Assembly (NCBI GenBank): GCA_049671305.1
Contig: JBATUR010000017.1
Location: forward strand, 186,001-250,000
DNA from: CADCTM01 sp049671305
GTDB taxonomy: Bacteria; Cyanobacteriota; Cyanobacteriia; Cyanobacteriales; Coleofasciculaceae
Length of the DNA stretch: 64,000 bases
Direction of reading: 5' to 3'
Each line of letters starts with the position of its first letter. The stretch's first letter is position 1. A program made the position numbers and the translations under genes. A model generated the notes under the pieces. That model saw only the letters and a list, made by a program, of their open reading frames with translations. It did not search any database and was not told the DNA's origin. Positions 8,887 through 17,275 of this stretch are shown in pieces.

Positions 8887-10074
8887 ATGAATCAACCAGA
8901 TGACTTAGCAAACTCAACTCATAATTTAGCTAAAAAGCCTCAACAACAACGTCACCTGCCTTGGGTGGATGCTTTAAGAGGTTTGGCAATTTTTGGTGTT
9001 TTGATTTGCCATGCTGGTCAACAAGTTGAGAATTTACCGTCTTTCTTAGGTAATTTAACTTATCAGGGAGCAGTGGGGGTACAGCTATTTTATATGATTA
9101 GTGCTTTCACTTTATTTTTATCATTAACTAACCGCAAAAAGATTGAAAAAAAGCCGCTAGTTAATTTTTTTATGCGTCGTTTTTTTAGAATTGCTCCACT
9201 CTTTTATTGCGCGATTGTTTTTTATATGTTGACAACAGGTATGGGACCAAATTATTGGATTGAAGATGGTAAATCTATTACTATTCCTAACCTGATTACC
9301 CATCTTACTTTTACAAATGGTTGGAATCCTTATTGGATTAACAGCTTAGTACCTGTGGGTTGGTCAATTGCGATTGAAATGCCTTTTTATCTAATTGTTC
9401 CTTATTTATTTAAAAAAATCAAGACTATTAACCAAGCTATCTGGTTAACCTTAATCGTTTTGCTGCTTAGTAAACTAGTAAACTATATATTAAGCCAAAA
9501 TCCTTTAATATCAGACCGTCAGATTTGGGATTTATTTTTAGTTTACTGGCTACCAAGTCAATTGCCATTTTTTGCTCTCGGTATTGTTCTTTATTTTTTG
9601 CTTGTTGATACAATTAAACAGCCTTCAGCTCAAGTTTTTCTGAAGTCACAATTAAAGAAAACTATAACTCCCTTATTTTTAATAAGTTTGTCTCTGGCAG
9701 TATTTTCTTATATAAGCAAGACTCAATTAGGGATGTTGGGATTTCTGTATGGCATAGCTTTACTAAGTTTGGCTGTTTTTCTATCGCAGCATTCAGTTTT
9801 TTGGCTAGTTAACAAATTTTGGTGCTATTTAGGGAAAATTAGTTATAGTGCCTATCTGACTCACTTAATAGTTTTGTATATAATTAAGAACTTTCTGCAA
9901 AAAGCCTTGCTATTGCTCAATCTTAACTTACCACCTACTATTAATTTGCTGTTACTTTTAGGCTTTTTGTTAGTTGGAACTATAGCTATTTCCGAGATTA
10001 CTTATAAATTTATAGAACTGCCAGGATTGCAACTAGGACGGATTATAATTGCTAAAATCGAGTCAAAAGCTTAA
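8887..10074 (+). CDS. Membrane acyltransferase (acyltransferase_3/OafA-like)
   Basis: A polytopic protein of 395 residues with about ten hydrophobic segments. It probably acetylates or acylates a sugar or polysaccharide at the plasma membrane. The family mark is near the N-terminus: WVDALRGLAIFGVLICHAG (about 26-44), with the RG and the presumed catalytic His. The segment MRRFFRIAPLF (about 95-105) and the GWSIAIEMPFYL motif near residue 155 are also typical. The gene is clearly more AT-rich than the rbc genes. It is inserted between rbcS and rca but has no obvious role in carbon fixation. No strong ribosome-binding site precedes the ATG. Confidence 0.87.
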   Translation: MNQPDDLANSTHNLAKKPQQQRHLPWVDALRGLAIFGVLICHAGQQVENLPSFLGNLTYQGAVGVQLFYMISAFTLFLSLTNRKKIEKKPLVNFFMRRFFRIAPLFYCAIVFYMLTTGMGPNYWIEDGKSITIPNLITHLTFTNGWNPYWINSLVPVGWSIAIEMPFYLIVPYLFKKIKTINQAIWLTLIVLLLSKLVNYILSQNPLISDRQIWDLFLVYWLPSQLPFFALGIVLYFLLVDTIKQPSAQVFLKSQLKKTITPLFLISLSLAVFSYISKTQLGMLGFLYGIALLSLAVFLSQHSVFWLVNKFWCYLGKISYSAYLTHLIVLYIIKNFLQKALLLLNLNLPPTINLLLLLGFLLVGTIAISEITYKFIELPGLQLGRIIIAKIESKA

Positions 10075-10168
10075 AAGTTTTATTAATAGCAGCAATTTAA
10101 GACAAGCTGTGAATTGTGTCATAAAATATTAATAGTAAGGGTAGCCTGAGCTTTGTTAAAATAGATTA

Positions 10169-11428
10169 ATGAGCTATTATATTTCGCCTCGATTTCTTGA
10201 CAAACTCTCTGTTCATATCACCAAAAATTATTTGGAACTGCCCGCAGTTAGGGTTCCTCTAATTCTCGGTATTCATGGACGCAAAGGAGAGGGCAAATCT
10301 TTTCAATGTGAACTAGTATTTGAGCGTATGGGTGTGGAAGCTGTCTATATGTCAGCAGGTGAATTGGAAAGCCCAGATGCTGGAGATCCGGCGCGTTTAA
10401 TTCGGCTACGCTATCGAGAAGCGGCGGAATTGATCAAAGTACGAGGCAAAATGGCTGTACTAATGATCAATGATTTAGATGCTGGTGCGGGGCGCTTTGA
10501 TCAAGGTACTCAATATACGGTAAATACGCAGTTGGTCAATGGTACATTGATGAATATTGCCGATAATCCAACTGATGTGCAGCTTCCTGGTAGCTATGAT
10601 GCAACGCCACTACCTCGCATACCAATTATTGTTACAGGAAATGACTTTTCTACCTTATATGCTCCGTTAATTCGAGATGGGCGGATGGAAAAGTTTTTCT
10701 GGGAACCTAATCGCGAAGATAAAATTGGTGTTGTTGCTGGCATTTTTGCTGAGGACAAACTGCCTCGTAACGATATCGAAAAATTGGTTGATACTTTTTC
10801 TAATCAACCGATTGACTTTTTTAGTGCTTTGCGATCGCGTTTTTATGATGAACAAGTTCGTGATTTTATCCACAAAGTCGGTATAAATCAAGTATCTTCA
10901 CGCATTGTTAATAGCGCCGAAGCACCACCAAAATTTCAAAAGCCAGACTTTAAATTGCCTCGTTTGATTGAATTTGGCAATTTATTAAGGGGTGAACAAA
11001 AGCAAGTTGAAGATATGGGCTTAGTGAGAGAGTACAATCAATCTTTAGCTACGAGGCTGCCAGTAAAGGAGCCAAAACCTCTAACTCCAGCTATACCAAT
11101 TCAACCAAATAGTGGCAATGGATTAAAAAATTATGAGCCAGATCACACCCATGTTGCTCATATGCCTTTGGATTTAGAAACCCAAGAGCAAATTCGCGAA
11201 CTTTTAGCTCAAGGTTGTCGCCTTAGTATTGAACACGCTAGCGAGCGCCGAGTCAAGAATAATGCATGGCAAACTGGGACTTATTTTCAAGGTAATGAAG
11301 CATCAGAAGCGATTATTGCTTTAGTTGAAAGTTTGGGAGAATATAGCGGTGAATATGTGCGCTTGATTGGTATTGATCCAAGAGCAAAACGGCGGGTTTT
11401 GGAAAAGATTATTCAGCGTCCAAACTAG
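10169..11428 (+). CDS. rca: RuBisCO activase with C-terminal small-subunit-like domain
   Basis: AAA+ remodelling ATPase that frees inhibited RuBisCO active sites; the cyanobacterial form uses its C-terminal RbcS-like (SSUL) domain to reach RuBisCO in carboxysomes. The AAA+ part has Walker A GRKGEGKS (37-44), Walker B AVLMINDLD (96-104), a sensor-1-like IVTGND (154-159) and an arginine-rich IRDGRMEKFFW (168-178). A disordered linker (about 290-330) leads to the SSUL domain (about 331-419; IRELLAQGCRLSIEHASERR and GEYVRLIGIDPRAKRRVLE), which resembles the CcmM SSUL repeats. The gene follows the rbc operon by 1.4 kb on the same strand. The length of 419 residues fits the cyanobacterial type. Confidence 0.95.
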   Translation: MSYYISPRFLDKLSVHITKNYLELPAVRVPLILGIHGRKGEGKSFQCELVFERMGVEAVYMSAGELESPDAGDPARLIRLRYREAAELIKVRGKMAVLMINDLDAGAGRFDQGTQYTVNTQLVNGTLMNIADNPTDVQLPGSYDATPLPRIPIIVTGNDFSTLYAPLIRDGRMEKFFWEPNREDKIGVVAGIFAEDKLPRNDIEKLVDTFSNQPIDFFSALRSRFYDEQVRDFIHKVGINQVSSRIVNSAEAPPKFQKPDFKLPRLIEFGNLLRGEQKQVEDMGLVREYNQSLATRLPVKEPKPLTPAIPIQPNSGNGLKNYEPDHTHVAHMPLDLETQEQIRELLAQGCRLSIEHASERRVKNNAWQTGTYFQGNEASEAIIALVESLGEYSGEYVRLIGIDPRAKRRVLEKIIQRPN

Positions 11429-11494
11429 TATACGCGATCGCTTGCTTTTAGGTATTAGCAGGCGGTCGTTTAATAGTAAGAAAAATTACTAATT

Positions 11495-12058
11495 TTATTG
11501 AAGTAAAAAAGGAAACTCGGCACTGACATTCCAGCGTTTACCATCATGAATTAGCAGCGTTAGTTGTTTGCTGATAAACTCATATTCTACCTCTCGATTA
11601 TGAAATTCATGCCAGGCAACGCGAAAGTTTTGTTTACTCAAATCTCGAAAGGCAACTGTCAAATGAGGTGCAAAGGGACGAGTTTTAGAAACTGGATTAA
11701 TAATCCCTAGCGATGCCTCACAGTATGCCATCAAATCTTGTTGTAAAGCGAGTAATTGGGGTGTTTTAAGAACATTAATATAGATAACACGAGGGGGAAA
11801 AGCACCAAAGCCCTTTAGTGTTATTGGCACTACTATCTGAGTCGCCGCAAAGCTACCTAAAGCTTGTTCGAGAATTGGTAAAGCCTCTATTTCCCACTCA
11901 AACGGCGGTTGTAAAGTAATATGTGGAGGAGACTTTTGGGCGCCTAGGCTGTGGTAATTTTGAGCAAAGTATTCTTTAATTTGATTAGCATAATCTTGAA
12001 TCTCCAAAGGTGGCAAGAGAGCGATAAAAAAGCGACATCTTGAAGTATCTAAGGTCAT
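11495..12058 (-). CDS. 2H phosphoesterase (2'-5' RNA ligase/LigT-like)
   Basis: About 187 residues with the two HxT motifs that define the 2H phosphoesterase superfamily: PPHITLQPPF in the first half and APHLTVAF in the second. Members open or form 2'-5' or cyclic phosphodiester bonds in RNA or nucleotides; the substrate here is unknown. ATG 12058 is chosen because it puts RFFIALLPP near the N-terminus as in the family. An in-frame TTG at 12094 adds 12 unconserved residues. The gene diverges from the YciI gene. Confidence 0.85.
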   Translation of the reverse strand: MTLDTSRCRFFIALLPPLEIQDYANQIKEYFAQNYHSLGAQKSPPHITLQPPFEWEIEALPILEQALGSFAATQIVVPITLKGFGAFPPRVIYINVLKTPQLLALQQDLMAYCEASLGIINPVSKTRPFAPHLTVAFRDLSKQNFRVAWHEFHNREVEYEFISKQLTLLIHDGKRWNVSAEFPFLLQ

Positions 12059-12138
12059 AAGCAAGAGTTGCTGAGGGTGCAACCAAAAGGACAATTGAAG
12101 GTACTTTATCGTTAAATAAGTCTATATCAAAGATAACA

Positions 12139-12405
12139 ATGCCCTGGTTTGTCAAGATTGAAGAAGGTATCGTCGATAAGCCTAACTTTGACCAGTTTGT
12201 ACCCGCCCACAAGGCTTATGTTCAAGATTTAATTGCCAAGGGGCATCAGGCGAAAACCGGCTACTGGAAGGAAAGAGGCGGCGGAATGCTGTTATTTGAG
12301 GCAGCAACACTGGATGAGGCAAAAGCGATCATTGCTCAAGATCCGCTGGTGCAAAATAATTGTGTAAAGTATCAGATCCACGAATGGTGCATTATTGCCG
12401 AGTAG
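12139..12405 (+). CDS. YciI-family protein
   Basis: Small protein of 88 residues with the YCII fold: beta-strand PWFVKIEEGI, an HKAYVQDLIAKGHQAKTGYW helix-turn region, LLFEAATLDEAKAIIAQDP and a C-terminal QIHEWCIIAE strand. The conserved His (residue 24) and the DEAKAIIAQDP segment are family marks. YciI proteins are small ferredoxin-like-fold proteins, mostly of unknown function; some are linked to dehalogenation or lactone chemistry. It stands alone, diverging from the 2H phosphoesterase gene and preceding the SRP RNA. Confidence 0.9.
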   Translation: MPWFVKIEEGIVDKPNFDQFVPAHKAYVQDLIAKGHQAKTGYWKERGGGMLLFEAATLDEAKAIIAQDPLVQNNCVKYQIHEWCIIAE

Positions 12406-12415
12406 AATTAATTAC

Positions 12416-12443
12416 TTGAGCTTTACACAATTAGTGCTATACT
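12416..12443 (+). promoter_or_regulatory. Promoter of the SRP RNA gene
   Basis: TTGAGC (12416-12421) and TATACT (12438-12443) are separated by 16 bp and lie 6 bp before the inferred RNA 5' end, matching a sigma-70-type promoter. Confidence 0.65.
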
Positions 12444-12449
12444 AATAGA

Positions 12450-12545
12450 TGATCCGGAACTATGCGATCTCAACGCTCAAACCTTGTCAGAACCGGAAGG
12501 TGGCAGCAATACGAGATGCTTGTGATAGGCGTAGCCTCCGGGTCA
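12450..12545 (+). ncRNA. ffs: Signal recognition particle RNA, small bacterial type
   Basis: The conserved apical domain is present: CTTGTCAGAACCGG (12483-12496) then AAGGTGGCAGCAATACG, giving the GGAA tetraloop and the asymmetric internal loop that bind Ffh. The ends pair, TGATCCGGA (12450-12458) with TCCGGGTCA (12537-12545), closing a 96-nt hairpin of the usual 4.5S size. A good promoter lies just upstream. With Ffh the RNA targets nascent membrane and secreted proteins to the translocon. Confidence 0.9.
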
Positions 12546-12620
12546 TTTTGTATTTATGGGGTTGTGAGCCTCAGTTTTTTATATAGCACTGTATGCCATT
12601 AGTCTTGAATACGCCTCAAA

Positions 12621-13706
12621 TCAAGCTAAATTGAGTGGCAGACGTACTCTTAAGCGCGTATCTTCGGGTTGAGATAAAACCTGAATCTCTCCGTGATGCT
12701 GCCCAACAATAATACGATAGGCAATATGTAATCCTAATCCTGTACCTTTGCCAACGCCTTTAGTGGTATGGAAAGGCTCAAAAATATGGGATATTTTTTC
12801 AGTAGGAATACCACCACCATTATCGGCAATTTCAACCATTAAAGAGTCACCTTCACAATTGGTACGAACCCAAATTGTTGGGGTATTTTGAGTTGATTTT
12901 AACGTAGATTCTTCAACTGCATCAATAGCATTATCAATTAAATTTGTCCATACCTGATTAAGTTCACTGCCATAAGCATTAATTTTGGGCAAATCACAAC
13001 CATAATCTTTAATGATTTTAATTGAACGTTTGAGTTTGTGACTAAGCATCGTTAAAGTACTTTCTAATCCTTCATGAATATCAATTACCTGTAGTGGTGC
13101 TTGATCCATGTATGAATAATCTTTCATGGCTTTAATTAACTCAGAAATTCTGGTCGAGCTGAAGTTAACTTCTTCTAATAATTTGATGCCGGAAATCGTA
13201 GCTTCAAGCCAAGTTAAAACATTTTCTATACATTCGGGAACCACTTGATCGGCAATTTCAGCGAGCTTATCAACTGTCAAGCCCGCTGTAACCAACATCG
13301 GTGCTAATGTCCAACCACGCTCAATTTTATGCTCTTCTAACCAGTCGGAAACGCTATCTTCAAGCTCACTTTGTGTTAGCGGATCTGGTGATTGTAAAGT
13401 TCTTGTTTTAATCGTTGCTTGCAGATACAAATTATTTAAAAACTGTAATTGTTGCTGATTAATTGGCTGTCGATGTAATTGCAGCGCTAAACTAGGTAAC
13501 TTTTGTAAAATATCTTCTAAATGTTGTACTTGTCGTCGCACTGCCGCCGCCGGATTATTTAACTCATGCGCTAACCCTGCGGATAATGTCCCCAAAGAGA
13601 TTAATTTCGCTTGCTGTTGTGTCACTGTTTCATGAATTTGCGATCGCCTTACGGCAACTTTCAGAATTTGTCGCATCACTCCGGGACACATTTCTAGCAT
13701 TGCCAA
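12621..13706 (-). CDS. Histidine kinase part of a frameshift-split cNMP-domain sensor kinase
   Basis: Carries the kinase half of a sensor kinase. H-box GLAHELNNPAAA with H47, N-box region LIDNAIDAVEE, G1 ADNGGGIP, F-box FEPFHTTK and G2 GKGTGLGLHIA are all intact, so catalysis should be possible. The first residues (MAMLEMCPGVMRQILKVA) do not look like a true start. They continue the end of the cyclic-nucleotide-binding-like domain encoded by the preceding ORF, which it overlaps by 13 bp. Adding one base near 13703 would join the two into one protein of about 470 residues. Read alone, translation might restart at the ATG inside the overlap. The expected partner gene upstream is also broken. 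Confidence 0.85.
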   Translation of the reverse strand: MAMLEMCPGVMRQILKVAVRRSQIHETVTQQQAKLISLGTLSAGLAHELNNPAAAVRRQVQHLEDILQKLPSLALQLHRQPINQQQLQFLNNLYLQATIKTRTLQSPDPLTQSELEDSVSDWLEEHKIERGWTLAPMLVTAGLTVDKLAEIADQVVPECIENVLTWLEATISGIKLLEEVNFSSTRISELIKAMKDYSYMDQAPLQVIDIHEGLESTLTMLSHKLKRSIKIIKDYGCDLPKINAYGSELNQVWTNLIDNAIDAVEESTLKSTQNTPTIWVRTNCEGDSLMVEIADNGGGIPTEKISHIFEPFHTTKGVGKGTGLGLHIAYRIIVGQHHGEIQVLSQPEDTRLRVRLPLNLA

Positions 13707-14032
13707 AATGCCTCCGGTGCTAACTTAAATAAATGTACCGCTGTTAGCGCCACTCCACTTGTGGGATACGGTTCATCTAATATTAAAATCAATTCCGCAA
13801 ACATCTCTCCCGCTTGTAAAATGACTACAGGAACCTTTTCACCAGCAACATTTCGAGTCCATTGAGTTTGACCTTCTAAGATGATATAAAAGCCATCTGG
13901 AGGATCGCCTTGCTGGGCAATTTGTGTTCCCGACTCCAACCAAAAATCAGTTCCTTGCTCAACAACACAATTTAATTGCTCGTCTGATAAATGAGCAAAC
14001 AAAGGAACTTTTCGTAAAGCCTCAATTTCCAT
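13694..14032 (-). CDS. Cyclic-nucleotide-binding-like domain, N-terminal part of the split sensor kinase
   Basis: 112 residues covering most of a Crp/cNMP-binding jelly roll: LRKVPLFAHLSDEQLNCVV (helix region), GTQIAQQGDPPDGFYIILEGQ (strand-turn-strand) and GEMFAELILILDEPYPTSGVA (the phosphate-binding-cassette position). It stops at LAPEAFWQC, where homologous fusions continue into the kinase. The stop is produced by what looks like a one-base deletion (CAATG where CAAATG would keep frame). The gene starts 12 bp after the broken receiver/thioredoxin-reductase gene. In cyanobacteria the two intact forms are neighbours in a redox-linked two-component pair. Confidence 0.75.
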   Translation of the reverse strand: MEIEALRKVPLFAHLSDEQLNCVVEQGTDFWLESGTQIAQQGDPPDGFYIILEGQTQWTRNVAGEKVPVVILQAGEMFAELILILDEPYPTSGVALTAVHLFKLAPEAFWQC

Positions 14033-14044
14033 AATTTAGTTATT

Positions 14045-14669
14045 TTAGGAACCGACATTTGCCAAATATTGATGGACGAATTGAACGCAGATTGAACCTT
14101 CGCCAACTCCCGATGCCACACGTTTTACCGAGCCGTGTCGTACATCTCCTACAGCAAAAACACCAGCAACATTAGCTTCCAATAAGTAGGGATCGCGATC
14201 AAGTTTCTAGCCTTTGGGGCGGTGATTTAATCCTGCTTCACCTGTGCGTTTAAGATCAGTTCCTGTAACAATAAAACCTCGCTGATCGCGCTCTACCATA
14301 CCATCTAACCATTCAGTACGTGGTACAGCAGCAATAAAAATAAATAAAGAAGTTGCGGAGATAGTTTCCACTTCACCCGTTGCCGAGTTTTTAATCGTAA
14401 TTGCTTCTAAACTTATCTCACCTTTCGCCTCAATTACACTCGTATGAGTCTGAACTTTAATATTAGGAGTTTGGGCAATTTGTTCAATTAAATACTGCGA
14501 CATACTCTTAGTTAAAGACTCGCTCCGTACCAACATTGTCACCTGCACTTGCTCCAGAGTCGGCACGAATGATCCGGAAGCGATCGCCATATTGCTGCCG
14601 CAAATCTCGTGCAATGGCTTGTAGCACTTCTGGATCGTCATCAACGGTGAAGATTACAGGTTTAGCCAT
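14045..14669 (-). pseudogene. Remnant of a response regulator/thioredoxin-reductase fusion
   Basis: Three lesions mark a dead gene. (1) From ATG 14669 the frame reads MAKPVIFTVDDDPEVLQ and on to IIRADSGAS, the first 40 or so residues of a receiver domain with the acidic pocket. (2) The frame then shifts into the C-terminal half of a thioredoxin-reductase-like flavoprotein (VTMLVRSESLTKSMSQYLIEQI), so the rest of the receiver and the FAD/NADPH domains up to there are deleted, out of frame. (3) A TAG at 14207-14209 interrupts the same frame where a Trp codon (TGG) is expected, and coding then resumes as KLDRDPYLLEANVAGVFAVGD and a proper TrxR end (GSVKRVASGVGEGS). Intact homologues are around 550 residues. 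It sits directly upstream of the split kinase. Confidence 0.85.
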
Positions 14670-14963
14670 GAGCGAAAATTACTTAGAGAAAAGGATTGGC
14701 AAATATAACTGCTTATGTTTGCAAATTGCCGCCTTAACTCTCTCTACCAAAAGGTCAATTTTTGGACGTTTTATTATGCAATTTTTACTTTAAGTCGTCC
14801 CTCTTGTGACATAAATCACGTAAAAATAATATCTTAATCACTTAATTTATTCTTTTATCTCACCCTATTTTATTAAATCTATCACTTTTTACTTAGCCTC
14901 AAATCACTTTATAAATTAAGAAAAAAGTAGATACTAAAAGTATCGAGTTCTCTCTACAAACCC

Positions 14964-15224
14964 ATGTTAAACCTACTACAATGGCTTCGTAGCAATATTG
15001 ACAAAATTGAATTCCACAATCCTCAATCAGCACAATGGGTTGCTAAAACAATTCCAGCTCAATGCCCATTTGCACGAGACATTAATCTTTTTGGTAAAAA
15101 AGTTGCCCATATCCCACCGCTATGTAAACTTAATCCTTTGTACGAACAACTAGTTTATTTACGGTTTCGCGCTTTGTGTTACTTGGTTGACAAGTGCGGT
15201 GAAGATATTCAAGCCTTTGCTTAA
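14964..15224 (+). CDS. Mo-dependent nitrogenase C-terminal-domain family small protein
   Basis: 86 residues matching the small Mo-nitro_C family found in many cyanobacteria: EFHNPQSAQWVAKTIPA, CPFARDINLFGKKV, HIPPLCKLNPLYEQLVYLRFRALCYL and CGEDIQ. The Cys residues in CPF, LCK, LCYL and KCGED are conserved marks. Despite the family name these are free-standing proteins, and non-fixing cyanobacteria also have them, so this does not prove nitrogen fixation. Function unknown. It stands alone between the pseudogene region and a long spacer. Confidence 0.85.
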   Translation: MLNLLQWLRSNIDKIEFHNPQSAQWVAKTIPAQCPFARDINLFGKKVAHIPPLCKLNPLYEQLVYLRFRALCYLVDKCGEDIQAFA

Positions 15225-15907
15225 GAGAAAAAACTGGGCAACAGCATGATTTCAGGCTTGGTAAAATTGCCTGGTTGTTCAATTGATCAACTACCTAAAA
15301 GCATCAGAATCAGACAAGAAATAAATCAGCATACCACTTGCAAACGATCCCAATAATTGAAACCATTTGACTCTCAAAAAAAGACGATCAAATAAGAAGC
15401 TAGAAAGAATTACCAAAAAGCATCTCTGCTAATTTTTACTGTTCATTTGTTTTCAATTCCTGTAAATGTATCTGCTATTCAAAACTAGTTAAAAAGGTGT
15501 ACCGTGAGCATTGCCTAGAAGGCAGAATCAAGGTGATTTTTAACGTTTTGCAAAACCCTGCTTATCCTTATTATGCAGCTACTAACTACAACTGTATTGC
15601 TCAACTAGTTGTGGTTCAGCAAATAGCGCCCAACGGCTTGGTAGATTTGACTATAAAACCTGACGCTGTGCAGCACTGGTTGCAGCTTGTTTAAGGCTTG
15701 GGCATCAGCTAATTTTTGGCAAGTGATTGTGGCAGCGCCGCCAGTTGTCCTAATTTTACAGTAGCTAAATCTGCATATCTTAGCGGATGTATTGAGCAAT
15801 ATTAAGTTTTTTCTTAAGGTCTATCTAGAGTAAGTAGGCAGTTTAGGGGTTGGACTCGTATCCTAGAAGCATAGGGTAGTTATGTAGTTTTTGGAGGCTC
15901 AATTGTT
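15225..15907. other. Gene-poor stretch
   Basis: 683 bp with no convincing gene. A GTG-started 65-codon frame at 15497-15694 (+) and an overlapping minus frame at 15605-15799 lack ribosome sites and recognisable homology. GGAGG at 15893-15897 serves the next gene. Confidence 0.4.
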
Positions 15908-16303
15908 ATGCCTGGTTTAGGAAATATAGGAAATATTGTTCAAAAGGCGTTTTATCTCGGTGTTGGACTAGCGGCAACAGCGGGCGAAGAAGCCGGAGAT
16001 AAATTAGCAAAACTGCGTGTAGAATCCCAAAGGTTAGCTGATGAATTAGTAGCTAAGGGCGAAATGAATGTGGAAGAAGCACGTAAGTTGGTTGAGGATT
16101 TGATGCAGCAAGCACAGCAGGAAACAGTCAAACCTGCCGAAACCCAAAAGACAGCGACGACGAATAATCAGCCACGGCGTATTGAAATTTTGTCAGATGA
16201 TGAAGCAATTACCAACGCTGCAAGTGATAATAATAATGTTGATGCCTTGCGTAAACAGGTACAAGCAATGCAAGATGAATTACGCCGCTTGGAACGTGAC
16301 TAA
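15908..16303 (+). CDS. Phasin-like coiled-coil protein
   Basis: 131 residues. The N-terminal part (GNIVQKAFYLGVGLAATAGE) is a hydrophobic amphipathic helix. It is followed by charged helices (LAKLRVESQRLADELVAKG, VEEARKLVEDLMQQAQQ) as in short phasin/PhaF-like proteins, which coat polyhydroxyalkanoate granules. A low-complexity linker leads to a C-terminal coiled coil (VDALRKQVQAMQDELRRLE). GGAGG precedes the ATG. Similar short proteins are common in cyanobacteria. A granule or scaffold role is inferred from the family and not shown by the neighbours. Confidence 0.65.
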   Translation: MPGLGNIGNIVQKAFYLGVGLAATAGEEAGDKLAKLRVESQRLADELVAKGEMNVEEARKLVEDLMQQAQQETVKPAETQKTATTNNQPRRIEILSDDEAITNAASDNNNVDALRKQVQAMQDELRRLERD

Positions 16304-16452
16304 AAGAACGATATAGAAAATTGAGGTCTGAAAACTCAACTCTTTCGTCGGCAAATTTTGGGAAAGTGTGATGCTGGCAACAAATTTGTTAAAAGTTTGA
16401 TCCTTACCTATTTATCAAGTTAAATTAATCGTTATTAATCTGAATCTTTAAC

Positions 16453-16833
16453 ATGGAAGAATGGTCGAAAAGCGTTTTTGAAGTCGTGGAATCCGTGACT
16501 TCTATGGTCGATGAGTTCTTTGTGGGTGTCTCTGAAATCGTCGAAATCATGACTGATGAATTCCAAAATACTGTAGGTGTAGAAATTGATCAATACTTAC
16601 AGGATATGTTTGAGCCGATTGCCGAAATCTATGCTGAATTGGAAGAATTAGTCGGTGATACGGATACGACTTTCGGTTATCCTGTAGAACCTAGCGCCGA
16701 AAAGCATCCAGCTTGTATTGGTTGCCATCACTATCACGGTCAAGTATACAGTGGTAATTTATTAGTTTGTGCAATGCACCCTTATGGTTGGGATACTGAA
16801 GATTGTCCCGACTGGGAAAATCAAAAAATTTAG
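16453..16833 (+). CDS. Conserved cyanobacterial protein with C-terminal Cys/His cluster
   Basis: 126 residues. The first 70 are acidic and helical (EEWSKSVFEVVESVTSMVDEF and on). The C-terminal part has the pattern C88-x2-C91-H-H-x-H ... C106-x2-H109 ... C118-P-D-W, which looks like a metal site, probably zinc. I recognise it as a widespread cyanobacterial hypothetical family (CIGCHHYHGQVYSGNLLVC is the characteristic block) with no assigned function. It lies 9 bp before queF on the same strand, so the two are probably co-transcribed. Confidence 0.75.
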   Translation: MEEWSKSVFEVVESVTSMVDEFFVGVSEIVEIMTDEFQNTVGVEIDQYLQDMFEPIAEIYAELEELVGDTDTTFGYPVEPSAEKHPACIGCHHYHGQVYSGNLLVCAMHPYGWDTEDCPDWENQKI

Positions 16834-16842
16834 CGACGAATT

Positions 16843-17265
16843 ATGACTCATTCTTCTACTCAACAATCATCACCTGAAGCGCAAGCGCCGGAAGTAAAAT
16901 ATGGAGAACGTGAGATTATTGAAGGTAAGTTGATTACTTTCCCTAATCCGCGTGTGGGGCGCCGCTATACGATTAATATTAGTTTGCCGGAATTTACTTG
17001 CAAGTGTCCATTTTCAGGTTATCCAGACTTCGCCACGATTTATATTAGCTATATTCCTAATGAGCGGGTGGTAGAACTGAAGGCGATTAAACTATATATT
17101 AATAGCTATCGCGATCGCTATATTTCCCACGAAGAATCGGTTAATCAAATTGTCGATGATTTTGTTGCAGCCTGTGATCCTTTAGAAGTAACGATCAAGG
17201 GCGATTTTACACCACGTGGTAATGTTCATACTGTGATTGAAGTACAGCATCAAAAAGCAGTTTAG
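16843..17265 (+). CDS. queF: NADPH-dependent 7-cyano-7-deazaguanine reductase (preQ0 reductase)
   Basis: Reduces preQ0 to preQ1 in queuosine synthesis, before insertion into tRNA; cytosolic. Short (type I) QueF of 140 residues. The nucleophile C55 in KCPFSGYPDFA, D62, the QueF motif ELKAIKLY (78-85; E-x-K-x-x-K-x-Y) and the H96/E97 pair in SHEES are present. The PFSGYPDF variant of the usual PxTGQPDF is the common cyanobacterial form. Only 9 bp separate it from the Cys/His-cluster gene. The other preQ0 genes (queC, queD, queE) are not in this window. Confidence 0.95.
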   Translation: MTHSSTQQSSPEAQAPEVKYGEREIIEGKLITFPNPRVGRRYTINISLPEFTCKCPFSGYPDFATIYISYIPNERVVELKAIKLYINSYRDRYISHEESVNQIVDDFVAACDPLEVTIKGDFTPRGNVHTVIEVQHQKAV

Positions 17266-17275
17266 AGGCTCTTTT

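Noticed and set aside
14964..15224. Evidence for nitrogen fixation
   Set aside because: The free-standing Mo-nitro_C protein is common in non-fixing cyanobacteria, and no nif structural gene is present.
15497..15694. 65-codon GTG-started frame in a spacer
   Set aside because: No ribosome site, no recognisable homology, and an overlapping frame on the other strand of similar length.
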